Positions 45,397-53,607 of a stretch of 64,000 nucleotides of DNA are shown one piece after another. Position numbers and translations under genes: made by a program. The notes below the pieces were generated by a model that had not been told where the DNA came from, made no database searches, and saw only the letters and a program-made list of their open reading frames with translations. The stretch covers positions 1 through 64,000 of the forward strand of contig JBPCJY010000132.1 in NCBI GenBank assembly GCA_051004815.1, in the 5' to 3' direction. The DNA is from JBBQXY01 sp051004815. GTDB taxonomy: Bacteria > Chloroflexota > Ktedonobacteria > Ktedonobacterales > Ktedonobacteraceae. How positions within the stretch are numbered: the first letter of the stretch is position 1; every line of letters begins with the position of its first letter.

Positions 45397-45690
45397 ATGA
45401 GTGACGACGATCAAGCAAAAGTGACACTACGGTTGCCTTCAACATTGAGTGCCTATAGTGGAGGCAAAAGCCAGATTCAAATACGCGCTAATACTGTGGA
45501 GCAACTTCTGACCGTGCTGGAACAACTCCATCCTTTAGTCTGGGAACGTCTCTGCACCAAAGAAGGGCATGTACGTCCCCACGTCAAGATTTTTGTCAAC
45601 AACGAAATGATCACCGGCCCCAATGGTTTGAAGACCCCCTTGAAACCTGGTCAGGAAATCATTGTCCTCCCCGTCACATCCGGCATATAA
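45397..45690 (+). CDS. MoaD/ThiS-like ubiquitin-fold protein
   Basis: 97 residues with a beta-grasp pattern: VTLRLPSTLSAYSGGK, NTVEQLLTVLEQLHP, VKIFVNNEMI, and PLKPGQEIIVLPVTSGI at the end. Family members carry sulfur on a C-terminal Gly-Gly thiocarboxylate for molybdopterin, thiamin or protein modification. Here the last two residues are Gly-Ile, so the usual thiocarboxylation may not occur unless the end is processed. An AAAGGTG ribosome site precedes the ATG. It is not next to other molybdopterin synthesis genes. Confidence 0.8.
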   Translation: MSDDDQAKVTLRLPSTLSAYSGGKSQIQIRANTVEQLLTVLEQLHPLVWERLCTKEGHVRPHVKIFVNNEMITGPNGLKTPLKPGQEIIVLPVTSGI

Positions 45691-45759
45691 CCAGCAAATA
45701 AAATAGCAAATACAAGCGGTCTTCTGTACCTTTTGTATCTCGGCAAACCATAATTGACG

Positions 45760-45768
45760 TGGTATACT
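45760..45768 (+). promoter_or_regulatory. possible extended -10 promoter for the MFS gene
   Basis: TGGTATACT matches an extended -10 element, 42 bases before the likely ATG at 45811. No good -35 was seen. Confidence 0.35.
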
Positions 45769-45810
45769 TTATGAAGTATTGCCGTCATTTACCATGGATG
45801 TGAGTTGTTA

Positions 45811-47115
45811 ATGAAGACCGAACCCCAGAAAGAAACATTTGCCGACGAACTTGCCGAGTCCACTACCCCTGTACCCGCTCCCCCTGTAGCTGCCCAGAAG
45901 CGTGCCAGCTCATGGAGCGTCTTGCGCAACCGCAATTTTGCCTTGTTATTCTATGGACAGTTGGTTTCATCGGCTGGAACGCAGATGCAAGTAGTGGCCG
46001 TGGCCTGGCAAGTCTATCTCCTGACCCATTCAGCTATTGCCCTGGGTGCCATCGGGTTGGTGCAAGCCATCCCGCGTATCCTGTTTTCACTCATCGGCGG
46101 TGTCTTTGCCGATGCATTCGACCGACGCAAGATGTTGCTTATTATTGAAGTTACGCTTGCTTCCACCTCTACCGTGCTGGCCCTTTGCACTATCTTTAAT
46201 GTCATCAATCTCTGGATTATTTATGCCGTCGTCCTCATTTCCGCCAGTGTCTCTTCCTTCGAGTTCCCGACACGTCAGGCCATCGTCCCATCGCTCGTGC
46301 CACGCGCACAAATGGCCGATGCATTGTCAAGAAACATGGTGATGATGCAATTGACCTTTATCATTGGCCCCACCCTGGGTGGTTTTGTCATTGCTTGGCT
46401 CGGCGTTGCCAATACCTACTGGATTGACGTGATCTCATACTTCGTTGTGATCGGCTCATTGCTGCTGATGGTCATTCCACGCATCCCTGCTGAGAAGCGT
46501 GCTCAGCCAGGGATTGCTGCTTTAATGGATGGCATCCACTTCTTACGCGAACATCCAGTGATCCTCGCCGTCCTCTCCCTCGATTTCTTTGCGAACTTCT
46601 TTGGTTCGCCACGCGCACTGCTGCCCGTCTATGCCAGCGATATTCTGCATATCGGCCCACAAGGTTTAGGACTACTGTTAGCGGCAACCTCCATCGGTGC
46701 CGTCGCGCTCACCCCCCTTACCGGCCCCATTGGTCGCCTCAAGCGTCAGGGATTGTTTATCATCGTTGCCATTCTATCCTGGGGCGTCTTTATTGTGGCT
46801 TTTGGTTTTGCGCCAGGCCCGCTCTGGCTCTCAGTCCTCTTCCTCGCCGGTTCGGGTGCCGCTGATATGGTCAGCATGATCCTGCGCGGTATCCTCATCC
46901 AACTCACCACCCCCGACGAGTTCCGTGGTCGCATCAGTGCCGTCAACGCCATGTTTGTCACTGGTGGCCCCATGTTGGGCCAGTTTGAATCGGGCATGGT
47001 AGCTGGCATCTTTACCCCGGAACTCTCCGTCATCAGCGGCGGCATCGCCTGCATCGTCGCCACCCTGGCGGTCGTTGCCTTCGTCCCAAGCTTATTGAAG
47101 GTAAAGTCGGAATAA
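45811..47115 (+). CDS. MFS transporter, EntS/MFS_3-like
   Basis: 434 residues from the ATG at 45811; a TTG two codons upstream is less likely. A polar 30-residue N terminus is followed by about 11-12 helices. The cytoplasmic loop GGVFADAFDRRKMLLIIEV and FEFPTRQAIVPSLVPRAQMADALS are typical of the enterobactin-exporter-like MFS subfamily. The transported compound cannot be read from sequence. The stop lies 17 bases before the next gene, suggesting co-transcription. Confidence 0.82.
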   Translation: MKTEPQKETFADELAESTTPVPAPPVAAQKRASSWSVLRNRNFALLFYGQLVSSAGTQMQVVAVAWQVYLLTHSAIALGAIGLVQAIPRILFSLIGGVFADAFDRRKMLLIIEVTLASTSTVLALCTIFNVINLWIIYAVVLISASVSSFEFPTRQAIVPSLVPRAQMADALSRNMVMMQLTFIIGPTLGGFVIAWLGVANTYWIDVISYFVVIGSLLLMVIPRIPAEKRAQPGIAALMDGIHFLREHPVILAVLSLDFFANFFGSPRALLPVYASDILHIGPQGLGLLLAATSIGAVALTPLTGPIGRLKRQGLFIIVAILSWGVFIVAFGFAPGPLWLSVLFLAGSGAADMVSMILRGILIQLTTPDEFRGRISAVNAMFVTGGPMLGQFESGMVAGIFTPELSVISGGIACIVATLAVVAFVPSLLKVKSE

Positions 47116-47132
47116 GAAAGCGAAAACAATCT

Positions 47133-48338
47133 ATGCTCGATAATCAAGACGTGCCTCCTGATCCTCTCGTAGCCCATGGTACCCAAAAGATTCGCTGGGC
47201 CGCAATGCATCAGAAGCTCCTACAAAGACTGCGGATACAGTTTAGCGAGACGAAGCCTTTCGCTGGTTTGACTATCGGTATGTGCTTGCATGTCGAACCG
47301 AAGACTGCCGTACTCTGTTATGTCCTGCAAGCTGGCGGTGCCAATGTGATCATTACCGGCAGTCCTGGCACCACGAAGAACGATGTAGCAGCCGCACTGC
47401 GTCACGCGGGAGTCACCGTCTATGGACAGCAGGAAGATGATAGCACCAGCCACCAGGAGAATATCCGTCAGGTAATGTCACATAATCCTCATCTCCTCCT
47501 TGATAATGGGGCCGATCTCGTCGCAACCTATCTTGCCCATCCAGAGCAAAGCCGGATCATCGCTGGCACCGAGGAGACTACAACCGGTGCTAACCGTCTA
47601 CGGGGAGAACTGCACGGAACCGTCTCATTCCCCATCATCGTAATCAATGATAGTCCCCTTAAACTCATCATAGAGAACGAGCATGGCGTAGGGCCAACCA
47701 TCGTCGAGGGATTTATGCGTGAGACAAACCTGTTAGTGCAGTCCAGGAGTTTCGTCGTCTTTGGCTATGGCTCCGTTGGCCGTGGCATTGCCCGTTGCCT
47801 ACGCAAGCTAGGCGGTCATGTGGCCGTCGTAGACCCAGACTCCATTCGCGCACTCGAAGCCGTTCTGGACGGTATGCGCGTCACAACACTTACGGAAGCC
47901 TTGGGCATTGGCGAGGTATTCTTCACCGCCACGGGCAGAGCGGGAGCCATAACCTCTGATGCCATTGATCGTCTACCCGATGGAGCCATCCTGGCAAATG
48001 CTGGTCACTTCTCATGGGAAATCGACATCGCTGGTTTGAGAAGTAGAGCCACCTCGGTCGAACGCTTCCGTGAGTGGGTCGAACTCTTCACCCTTGCCGA
48101 TGGCAGGCACATAACCCTCCTCGCCCAAGGTGAGATGCTAAACCTCGCGGGCGGCGGTGGCAATCCCATCGAGACGATGGATCTTGGTTTCGCTCTACAG
48201 GCGCAATCGCTTGCCTATTTGGTCGCCCATCATAAAGAACTCTCACCAGGGCCACAACCCGTTCCCGCTGAGATCAACGCCACCGTAGCCCGCTGGATGG
48301 TCGAAAGCCTCTCGCACAGCACTTCCGCGCCGACATAA
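47133..48338 (+). CDS. divergent S-adenosylhomocysteine hydrolase-like protein
   Basis: 401 residues with the SAHH fold. Canonical SAHH splits S-adenosylhomocysteine into adenosine and homocysteine using bound NAD. Matching parts: CLHVEPKTAVL, AGTEETTTG, INDSPLK, the NAD-binding GYGSVGRGIA and NAGHFSWEID. Differences: the usual KSKFDN stretch reads KLIIEN (Asp to Glu), the following conserved Cys is Val, the late GHP motif is GNP, and the C-terminal YRY tail is absent. Activity may be altered or the substrate different. It begins 17 bases after the MFS gene. Confidence 0.72.
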   Translation: MLDNQDVPPDPLVAHGTQKIRWAAMHQKLLQRLRIQFSETKPFAGLTIGMCLHVEPKTAVLCYVLQAGGANVIITGSPGTTKNDVAAALRHAGVTVYGQQEDDSTSHQENIRQVMSHNPHLLLDNGADLVATYLAHPEQSRIIAGTEETTTGANRLRGELHGTVSFPIIVINDSPLKLIIENEHGVGPTIVEGFMRETNLLVQSRSFVVFGYGSVGRGIARCLRKLGGHVAVVDPDSIRALEAVLDGMRVTTLTEALGIGEVFFTATGRAGAITSDAIDRLPDGAILANAGHFSWEIDIAGLRSRATSVERFREWVELFTLADGRHITLLAQGEMLNLAGGGGNPIETMDLGFALQAQSLAYLVAHHKELSPGPQPVPAEINATVARWMVESLSHSTSAPT

Positions 48339-48342
48339 TACC

Positions 48343-48388
48343 ACAAGGAGTCTAGCAAAAACACTTGTTGCATAGACCCCTTGTTTTT
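48343..48388 (+). terminator. intrinsic terminator after SAHH-like gene
   Basis: ACAAGGAGTCTA (48343-48354) pairs imperfectly with TAGACCCCTTGT (48373-48384) and is followed by TTTT. It also lies beyond the stop of the convergent acyl-CoA dehydrogenase gene. Confidence 0.65.
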
Positions 48389-48399
48389 ATACTGCAAGC

Positions 48400-49599
48400 T
48401 TAATGCGGCGAGAAGGCTTGTTTCCCGGTAATCTCCCGTCCCACAATCAGTGACTGGATCGTATCGGTTCCCTCGTAAGTGAACACCGCCTCAATGTCCG
48501 CGTGGTGACGAGCAATGTGGTATTCAAGCAGAATTCCATTGCCACCAAGCATCTCGCGTGCGTCAGCAACGACCTCACGAGCCAAACGAGCATTGTTCAT
48601 TTTCGCCATCGAAGCCATAGCCGCCGTCATCTTACCCTCTTCCTGTAGTTGCGCAAGCCGCAAGCACAGGAGTTGCATGGTGGTTACACTGGCGACCATC
48701 GAAGCCAGCTTATTCTGGATGATCTGAAAGCTGACGAGCGGCTTACCAAACTGAATACGCTCCTTGGCATAGGTGAGCGCGATCTCATAGGCCGCCACGG
48801 CATGACCAACCGCTTCCCAGGCAACACCAGAACGCGTGGCAGTGAGCACGAGTGCCGTGTCCTTGAAGCTCCGCGAAAGAGCAAGACGGTTCTCTGCCGG
48901 TACATGCACATCGGTGAGTGTAATATCCGCCTGCCATACGGCCCGTTTGGATACTTTTCCGGTCATCACCTTTGGCTCAAAACCAGGTGTGCCTTTCTCC
49001 ACGAGGAAACCGCCCACGTTGCCTTCATCGTCACGCGCCCAGATAACCGTCACATCAGCAAAGGAGGCGTTCCCAATCCAGCGTTTCGCTCCGTTCAAAA
49101 TGTACTCATCGCCAACACGATGCGCCTTCGTCTCCAGCGCGACCGCGTCCGAACCATGATCGGGTTCGGTCAGCCCGAATGCGCCGATCTTTTCCATACG
49201 CGCCATGGCTGGCAGCCAGCGTTGTTTCTGTTCTTCCGAGCCGAGCATCGAGATCGAATGCATAGCCAAACCGGAGTGAACGCCGAAAAATGTGCAGACA
49301 CTAGCATCCCCACGCGCAAACTCTAACATAATGAGACCAGTGGCTATCGCGCTCAAACCAGGACTCCCATACCCCTGGATATCGACTCCTGAAATGTTGA
49401 GCGCGGCAATCTTGGGTATAAGTTCAAAGGGGAACTCCGCCCGTTCCCAATAATCGTTGATGATAGGAATGACCTCCTGGTCGCAGAAGGCACGTACCTT
49501 ATCGCGCACACTGCGATCCTCCTCAGTCAAGAGCTCATCCATCAAATAAAAGTCAGTTCCAAGCGACTGTCCCAGTGTATGCCTGATATCAGTGACCAT
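48400..49599 (-). CDS. acyl-CoA dehydrogenase, glutaryl-CoA dehydrogenase-like
   Basis: 399 residues. FAD-dependent alpha,beta-dehydrogenation of an acyl-CoA. Signatures: FGLTEPDHGSDA, the substrate-loop WIGNASFADVTVIWARD, QFGKPLVSFQIIQNKLA and the C-terminal MLGGNGILLEYHIARH, with the catalytic Glu in FTYEGTDTIQ near residue 380. The pattern resembles glutaryl-CoA dehydrogenase and its close group; the acyl chain is not certain. AAAGGAAG lies upstream of the start codon. No electron-transfer flavoprotein genes are adjacent. Confidence 0.88.
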   Translation of the reverse strand: MVTDIRHTLGQSLGTDFYLMDELLTEEDRSVRDKVRAFCDQEVIPIINDYWERAEFPFELIPKIAALNISGVDIQGYGSPGLSAIATGLIMLEFARGDASVCTFFGVHSGLAMHSISMLGSEEQKQRWLPAMARMEKIGAFGLTEPDHGSDAVALETKAHRVGDEYILNGAKRWIGNASFADVTVIWARDDEGNVGGFLVEKGTPGFEPKVMTGKVSKRAVWQADITLTDVHVPAENRLALSRSFKDTALVLTATRSGVAWEAVGHAVAAYEIALTYAKERIQFGKPLVSFQIIQNKLASMVASVTTMQLLCLRLAQLQEEGKMTAAMASMAKMNNARLAREVVADAREMLGGNGILLEYHIARHHADIEAVFTYEGTDTIQSLIVGREITGKQAFSPH

Positions 49600-49689
49600 G
49601 TTTGCTTCCTTTCATGCTCAATTGACCCCTACATTTTTCCCTCACTATTATATCATTCGTAAGGATAGAGATTTCCAGAAGTTGAACTC

Positions 49690-49718
49690 TTGCTTTTTCT
49701 CTGCAACTCATGCATAAT
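49690..49718 (+). promoter_or_regulatory. likely sigma70-type promoter for comM
   Basis: TTGCTT and CATAAT with a 17-base spacer; the predicted start is about 27 bases before the comM ATG. Confidence 0.4.
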
Positions 49719-49751
49719 ACACTGGAAATATGCTGAGGAGGCCCGACATCT

Positions 49752-51281
49752 ATGTTGGCTAAGGTACAAAGCTGCGCGGTCATCGGTCTTGAAGGAGCAC
49801 TCGTCGAAGTTGAAGTTGACTTATCAAATGGCCTCGCCGCTTTCACAATTGTTGGCTTGCCCGATGCTGCTGTCAATGAAGCAAAAGAGCGTGTTCGCTC
49901 AGCAATCAAGAACAGTGGCGGTCTTTTCCCCTACAAACGTATCACTGCGAACCTCGCCCCCGCTGATATCCGCAAAGAAGGCCCCGCTTATGATCTTCCT
50001 ATAGCCATAGGCGTATTGTTGGCATCGGGCCAGATTAATCCTGACAAACAAATAGACGAATGTCTATTTCTGGGTGAGCTTTCCCTCGATGGCAGTGTTC
50101 GCCATACCAATGGTATTCTTCCCATGGTGGCCCTTGCCTGTGAGAAGAAAGTTTCTACCGTCTTTGTACCCGCCTCCGATGCCATGGAAGCGGCCCTCTT
50201 GCACGGCGTCACCATTTATCCCGTTGAGACGCTCGGCCAGCTTATCGCACACCTCAATGATGAGCGCAAGATAGAGCCTTATATCCCTGATCCTAGTATC
50301 CTCGATACCTTAGACCAGGTCAACTATGGTCAGGACATGGCCGCTGTACGGGGACAAGAACACGTCAAACGCGCTTTAGAGGTGGCAGCCAGTGGTGGCC
50401 ACAATATTTTGATGAGCGGCCCTCCTGGATCAGGTAAGACCCTGTTGGCTCGTTCTGTCCCTTCCATCCTGCCCCGTATGATTATTGAAGAGGCTTTAGA
50501 CGTTACCAAAATTTACAGTGTCAGCGGAATGCTGCCATCCGATATGCCCCTGGTGCTGCAACGTCCCTTCCGTGCGCCACATCACACCATCAGCCATGCT
50601 GGACTGGTTGGTGGCGGACGCATACCTCGTCCCGGTGAAATTAGTCTCTCGCATCGCGGCGTCCTCTTCCTGGATGAGCTCCCCGAATTCGGGCAGACCG
50701 TCCTGGAAGTATTGCGCCAACCCTTGGAGGATAAAGTAGTCACCATCTCGCGTGCCCAGGGTACCATCACCTATCCCGCCAACTTTATGCTCGTTGGCGC
50801 GATGAATCCGTGTCCTTGCGGCTATTACGGCGATCCCGTCAAAGAATGTACCTGCTCGGCTACCGCCATTGCTCGTTACCAGAAGCGCATCAGTGGCCCA
50901 TTATTAGATCGCATCGACATCCATGTCGAGGTACCTCGCGTCGATTACGAGAAGCTAGCCGATAAGCGCAATGTCGAGAAATCCGAAACCATCCGCCAAC
51001 GTGTGCAAGCGGCCCGTACCCGCCAGCTCGACCGTTTCAAAGGCACACCCACCACCTGCAACACCGAAATGGGGCCAACCGAAGTGCGCGACTTCTGCCA
51101 AACCGACCCCTCCGGTGAAAAACTGCTCAAAGCCGCCATGCAACAACTTCACCTCTCCGCCCGTGCCTACCACCGCGTCTTGAAACTGGCACGCACCATT
51201 GCGGATTTGGCGGGGAGCGATATGATTGCTGCCAATCACATCGCCGAAGCCATCCAATACAGACCGCGAGTGGGGATGTAG
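49752..51281 (+). CDS. comM: ComM/YifB family Mg-chelatase-like AAA ATPase
   Basis: 509 residues, the usual length. ComM is a hexameric helicase that aids branch migration during natural transformation. The N-terminal domain is Lon-protease-like (VQSCAVIGLEGALVEVEVD). The AAA domain has Walker A SGPPGSGKTLLA near residue 221, Walker B GVLFLDELPEF near 300, and MNPCPCGYYGDP. The C-terminal helical domain ends ARTIADLAGSDMIAANHIAE then YRPRVGM. GGAGG lies before the ATG. The last 148 bases are repeated at 52068-52215, and the last 8 codons and stop are matched again at 56161-56190. Confidence 0.92.
   Translation: MLAKVQSCAVIGLEGALVEVEVDLSNGLAAFTIVGLPDAAVNEAKERVRSAIKNSGGLFPYKRITANLAPADIRKEGPAYDLPIAIGVLLASGQINPDKQIDECLFLGELSLDGSVRHTNGILPMVALACEKKVSTVFVPASDAMEAALLHGVTIYPVETLGQLIAHLNDERKIEPYIPDPSILDTLDQVNYGQDMAAVRGQEHVKRALEVAASGGHNILMSGPPGSGKTLLARSVPSILPRMIIEEALDVTKIYSVSGMLPSDMPLVLQRPFRAPHHTISHAGLVGGGRIPRPGEISLSHRGVLFLDELPEFGQTVLEVLRQPLEDKVVTISRAQGTITYPANFMLVGAMNPCPCGYYGDPVKECTCSATAIARYQKRISGPLLDRIDIHVEVPRVDYEKLADKRNVEKSETIRQRVQAARTRQLDRFKGTPTTCNTEMGPTEVRDFCQTDPSGEKLLKAAMQQLHLSARAYHRVLKLARTIADLAGSDMIAANHIAEAIQYRPRVGM
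51134..51281 (+). repeat. comM 3'-tail, resident copy
   Basis: The last 148 bases of comM, colinear without gaps with 52068-52215. It is listed as one member of the direct-repeat set that frames the accessory cargo. Confidence 0.85.
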
Positions 51282-51393
51282 GAGTAAAGGATATACTTTG
51301 ATATGTAGTTGGCATGACTATAGGTTTATGATATGGTGTATTGAAGGAACGAATGAATAATCAGCCATGCACGAGAAAACAATGGAGGAAGCT

Positions 51394-51633
51394 ATGGCAA
51401 CTGAAATACGAGTGCAAACAACTGTTTTGCCTGGAGGCAGGATTGAAATTAGCACGCCAGAACTCATTCCGGGACAACACGCAACGGTTGTTGTCACCAT
51501 TGAAGACAATGGACAAGTTGAGCAACACCATGTCATTGACATTCTGGCTGCTTTGCCGGGACACCAGCTTTTTCAGAACGCTGAAGAAGTGGATACTTAT
51601 ATGCACGCGGAGCGCGATTCATGGGATCGCTAG
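51394..51633 (+). CDS. putative antitoxin of a PIN-domain toxin pair
   Basis: 79 residues from the ATG at 51394, which has GGAGGAA just upstream; a start at 51367 is possible. The N-terminal half is beta-rich (IRVQTTVLPGGRIEISTPELIPG), recalling AbrB-like or small VapB DNA-binding folds. The C-terminal half is acidic and helical (EEVDTYMHAERDSWD), as in antitoxins that wrap the toxin. It overlaps the PIN gene by 13 bases. Identification rests mainly on this context. Confidence 0.6.
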   Translation: MATEIRVQTTVLPGGRIEISTPELIPGQHATVVVTIEDNGQVEQHHVIDILAALPGHQLFQNAEEVDTYMHAERDSWDR

Positions 51634-52064
51634 TCTTGCCCTCCAGTGGCATAGTCTACCTGGATGCCAACTGCTTCATTTACAGCATTGAGCGGATTGA
51701 TCCCTACCGAGCAATCCTCGATACTCTCTGGCAAACTGTAAGCGGTGGACAGGTAAGGGTTGTCACTAGTGAATTGACTTTGCTTGAAGTACTGGTCAAA
51801 CCACTCAAGGTAGGTGATACCATCACTGCCACAACATTCCGCACGGTACTACGACGTACTCCTGACGTGCAGATGATGCCGATTACACAGGCTGTGCTGG
51901 AAGAGGCAGCAAATCTGAGAGCAACATTGAATTTCAGAACACCCGATGCAATCCATGTGGCGACTGCATTGTTGAATGGGTGTGAACTCTTTGTGACTAA
52001 TGATAGTGGCTTTCGCCGAATTTCTGGTCTGGCTGTAGCAATGCTCAGTGAAATGGCTCCATGA
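51621..52064 (+). CDS. vapC: PIN-domain RNase toxin, VapC-like
   Basis: 147 residues. VapC toxins cleave specific RNAs with a Mg-dependent acidic site. The four expected acidic residues are present: Asp in VYLDANCFIY, Glu in TLLEVLVKP, Asp in TPDAIHVATAL and Asp in FVTNDSGFRR. Translational overlap with the upstream antitoxin gene is typical of the type II arrangement. The stop is 3 bases before a second copy of the comM tail. Confidence 0.85.
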   Translation: MGSLVLPSSGIVYLDANCFIYSIERIDPYRAILDTLWQTVSGGQVRVVTSELTLLEVLVKPLKVGDTITATTFRTVLRRTPDVQMMPITQAVLEEAANLRATLNFRTPDAIHVATALLNGCELFVTNDSGFRRISGLAVAMLSEMAP

Positions 52065-52067
52065 GTA

Positions 52068-52215
52068 CGCCATGCAACAACTCCACCTCTCCGCCCGTGC
52101 CTACCACCGCGTCCTCAAACCGGCACGCACGATAGCCGACCTCGCCGAAAGCGACATGATCGCGGCCAATCACATCGCCGAGGCCATCCAGTACAGGCCG
52201 AGAGTGGGAATGTAA
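52068..52215 (+). repeat. second copy of the comM 3' tail
   Basis: 148 bases colinear with 51134-51281 without gaps. It encodes the same C-terminal 48 residues (AMQQLHLSARAYHRVLK to YRPRVGM-stop) with only about two amino-acid differences, while many third codon positions differ (for example TTGAAACTG against CTCAAACCG). It has no start codon context of its own. The pattern suggests descent from another functional comM rather than a recent local duplication. Confidence 0.85.
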
Positions 52216-52341
52216 TGCTCAAGGAGACTTGATACGCCCGATTATGAAGTCTTCATTGACTTGAGCTATAACATTCCCCACTATTTGCAGGAGCGAAGAG
52301 GTCACTTGAGAGTCTCTCAAGAACGATCAAGAGGAACGGAA

Positions 52342-53604
52342 ATGAGTGAAATTCGTTTAATTCACTTTGCTGATATCCATTTAGGATTTACGGGACCTAC
52401 CGATCTAGTCCTTACTAAGGCTGAAAATGCACGAGCAGTAGGCCGCTATGTGCGAGAAGTCGATATAGAAGAAACTGTAAGGAGGATGATGAGAGATTTA
52501 ATCCATGCACAACCCTCTGTTGATATGGTAGTCATCGCAGGAGATCTCTTTCATAAGTCAGTTCCCTATCCGCGTGCTGTTAGTTTTGCTGCTAAGATGA
52601 TTCGAACATTGATGATCCATGACATTCCTGTCGTCATTGTCGATGGGAACCATGAGACAGCAAATGTACTACTTATGGGAAGTCCCACGACGTTTCTCAG
52701 AGAATTAAATGCGCACGTTATTAATGGAAGTAGCTATGAGGTTTTGCGCGATTGCTGGAAATGTAGATCATCTGAGAGACAAGCACGAATTTCTAAACTA
52801 GCCATTCATGCTCTGCCATACCGTGCGCTGCGTGGTAACCCAGACCTTACTGGCCTACACCCTATTCCTGGATACCTTAATGTGTTGCTTACTCATGGCC
52901 GTATCTCTGGTATGAACGAATTGAATTCTCTGCATCATTTATCTTATAGCATTCCCCCGGCTGTTTTGCAACGGGGTTGGGATTACGTAGCACTGGGAGA
53001 CTGGCATATCCATCGCTACCAGCCGCTGAAAAATGTACCAGCATTCTATGCGGGAAGTTTGGAAGCCCTCAATTTCGGTGAGGCCGTGACATATCCTCTA
53101 CGCCCCAATGATACTTATGCTGTACATGGAGCATTGGATGTCCGCTTGCACATAGGTGAGCCAGCGGATGTACGGAGCTTGGTGAACAGAGATGCGCGTC
53201 CAGTCTTACGCTTGGAACCTATTGATGCGATACATGAAAATGTTAAGACTCTCATGGATATTTTGCATGTACGAATCCATAATGGACTTCCAGCCCATGC
53301 CATTGTTTTGTTGGAGGTAAACAATATCCTTCCACAATTATGGGGGCAACTTGATCATGCCACCATTGCAAAACTACGCAAATTGGTGCGCCGTTGTGAT
53401 ATTCGTTGGAATTTTCAGCGTATTGCTTCTTCGAAGATCAGTGAAGCTATGTCTGGGGCAGCGTTAGATCGTCAATGGGCGCGTTTCCTCGAGCTAAGAG
53501 AGAAAGATACTGCCGAGCGTGATTGGTATAAAGATGAGGGCATGAAGCGCGTCGAAGAGGCACGTCGCATTTTACAGATTGTATATGCACAGGAAGGTGA
53601 ATAG
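52342..53604 (+). CDS. SbcD/Mre11-like nuclease subunit
   Basis: 420 residues from the ATG at 52342, which has AAGAGGA upstream; the frame opens earlier at 52261 with no support. A calcineurin-type phosphoesterase domain shows the ordered motifs FADIHLG, IAGDLFHK, VDGNHETAN, LLTHGRI and LGDWHIHR, which coordinate two Mn ions. Mre11/SbcD acts with a Rad50/SbcC ATPase as an ATP-dependent double-strand-end exonuclease and hairpin endonuclease. The C-terminal 120 residues form a capping region. It is 3 bases from the next gene. Composition is AT-richer than comM. Confidence 0.87.
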   Translation: MSEIRLIHFADIHLGFTGPTDLVLTKAENARAVGRYVREVDIEETVRRMMRDLIHAQPSVDMVVIAGDLFHKSVPYPRAVSFAAKMIRTLMIHDIPVVIVDGNHETANVLLMGSPTTFLRELNAHVINGSSYEVLRDCWKCRSSERQARISKLAIHALPYRALRGNPDLTGLHPIPGYLNVLLTHGRISGMNELNSLHHLSYSIPPAVLQRGWDYVALGDWHIHRYQPLKNVPAFYAGSLEALNFGEAVTYPLRPNDTYAVHGALDVRLHIGEPADVRSLVNRDARPVLRLEPIDAIHENVKTLMDILHVRIHNGLPAHAIVLLEVNNILPQLWGQLDHATIAKLRKLVRRCDIRWNFQRIASSKISEAMSGAALDRQWARFLELREKDTAERDWYKDEGMKRVEEARRILQIVYAQEGE

Positions 53605-53607
53605 CCG

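Noticed and set aside
47133..48338. Calling this gene canonical ahcY
   Set aside because: Several catalytic-region substitutions and the missing C-terminal tail make a plain SAHH label unsafe.
52068..52215. A separate small gene encoding the ComM C-terminal helical domain
   Set aside because: There is no plausible start with a ribosome site, and the sequence is simply the end of comM; it is better described as a repeat.
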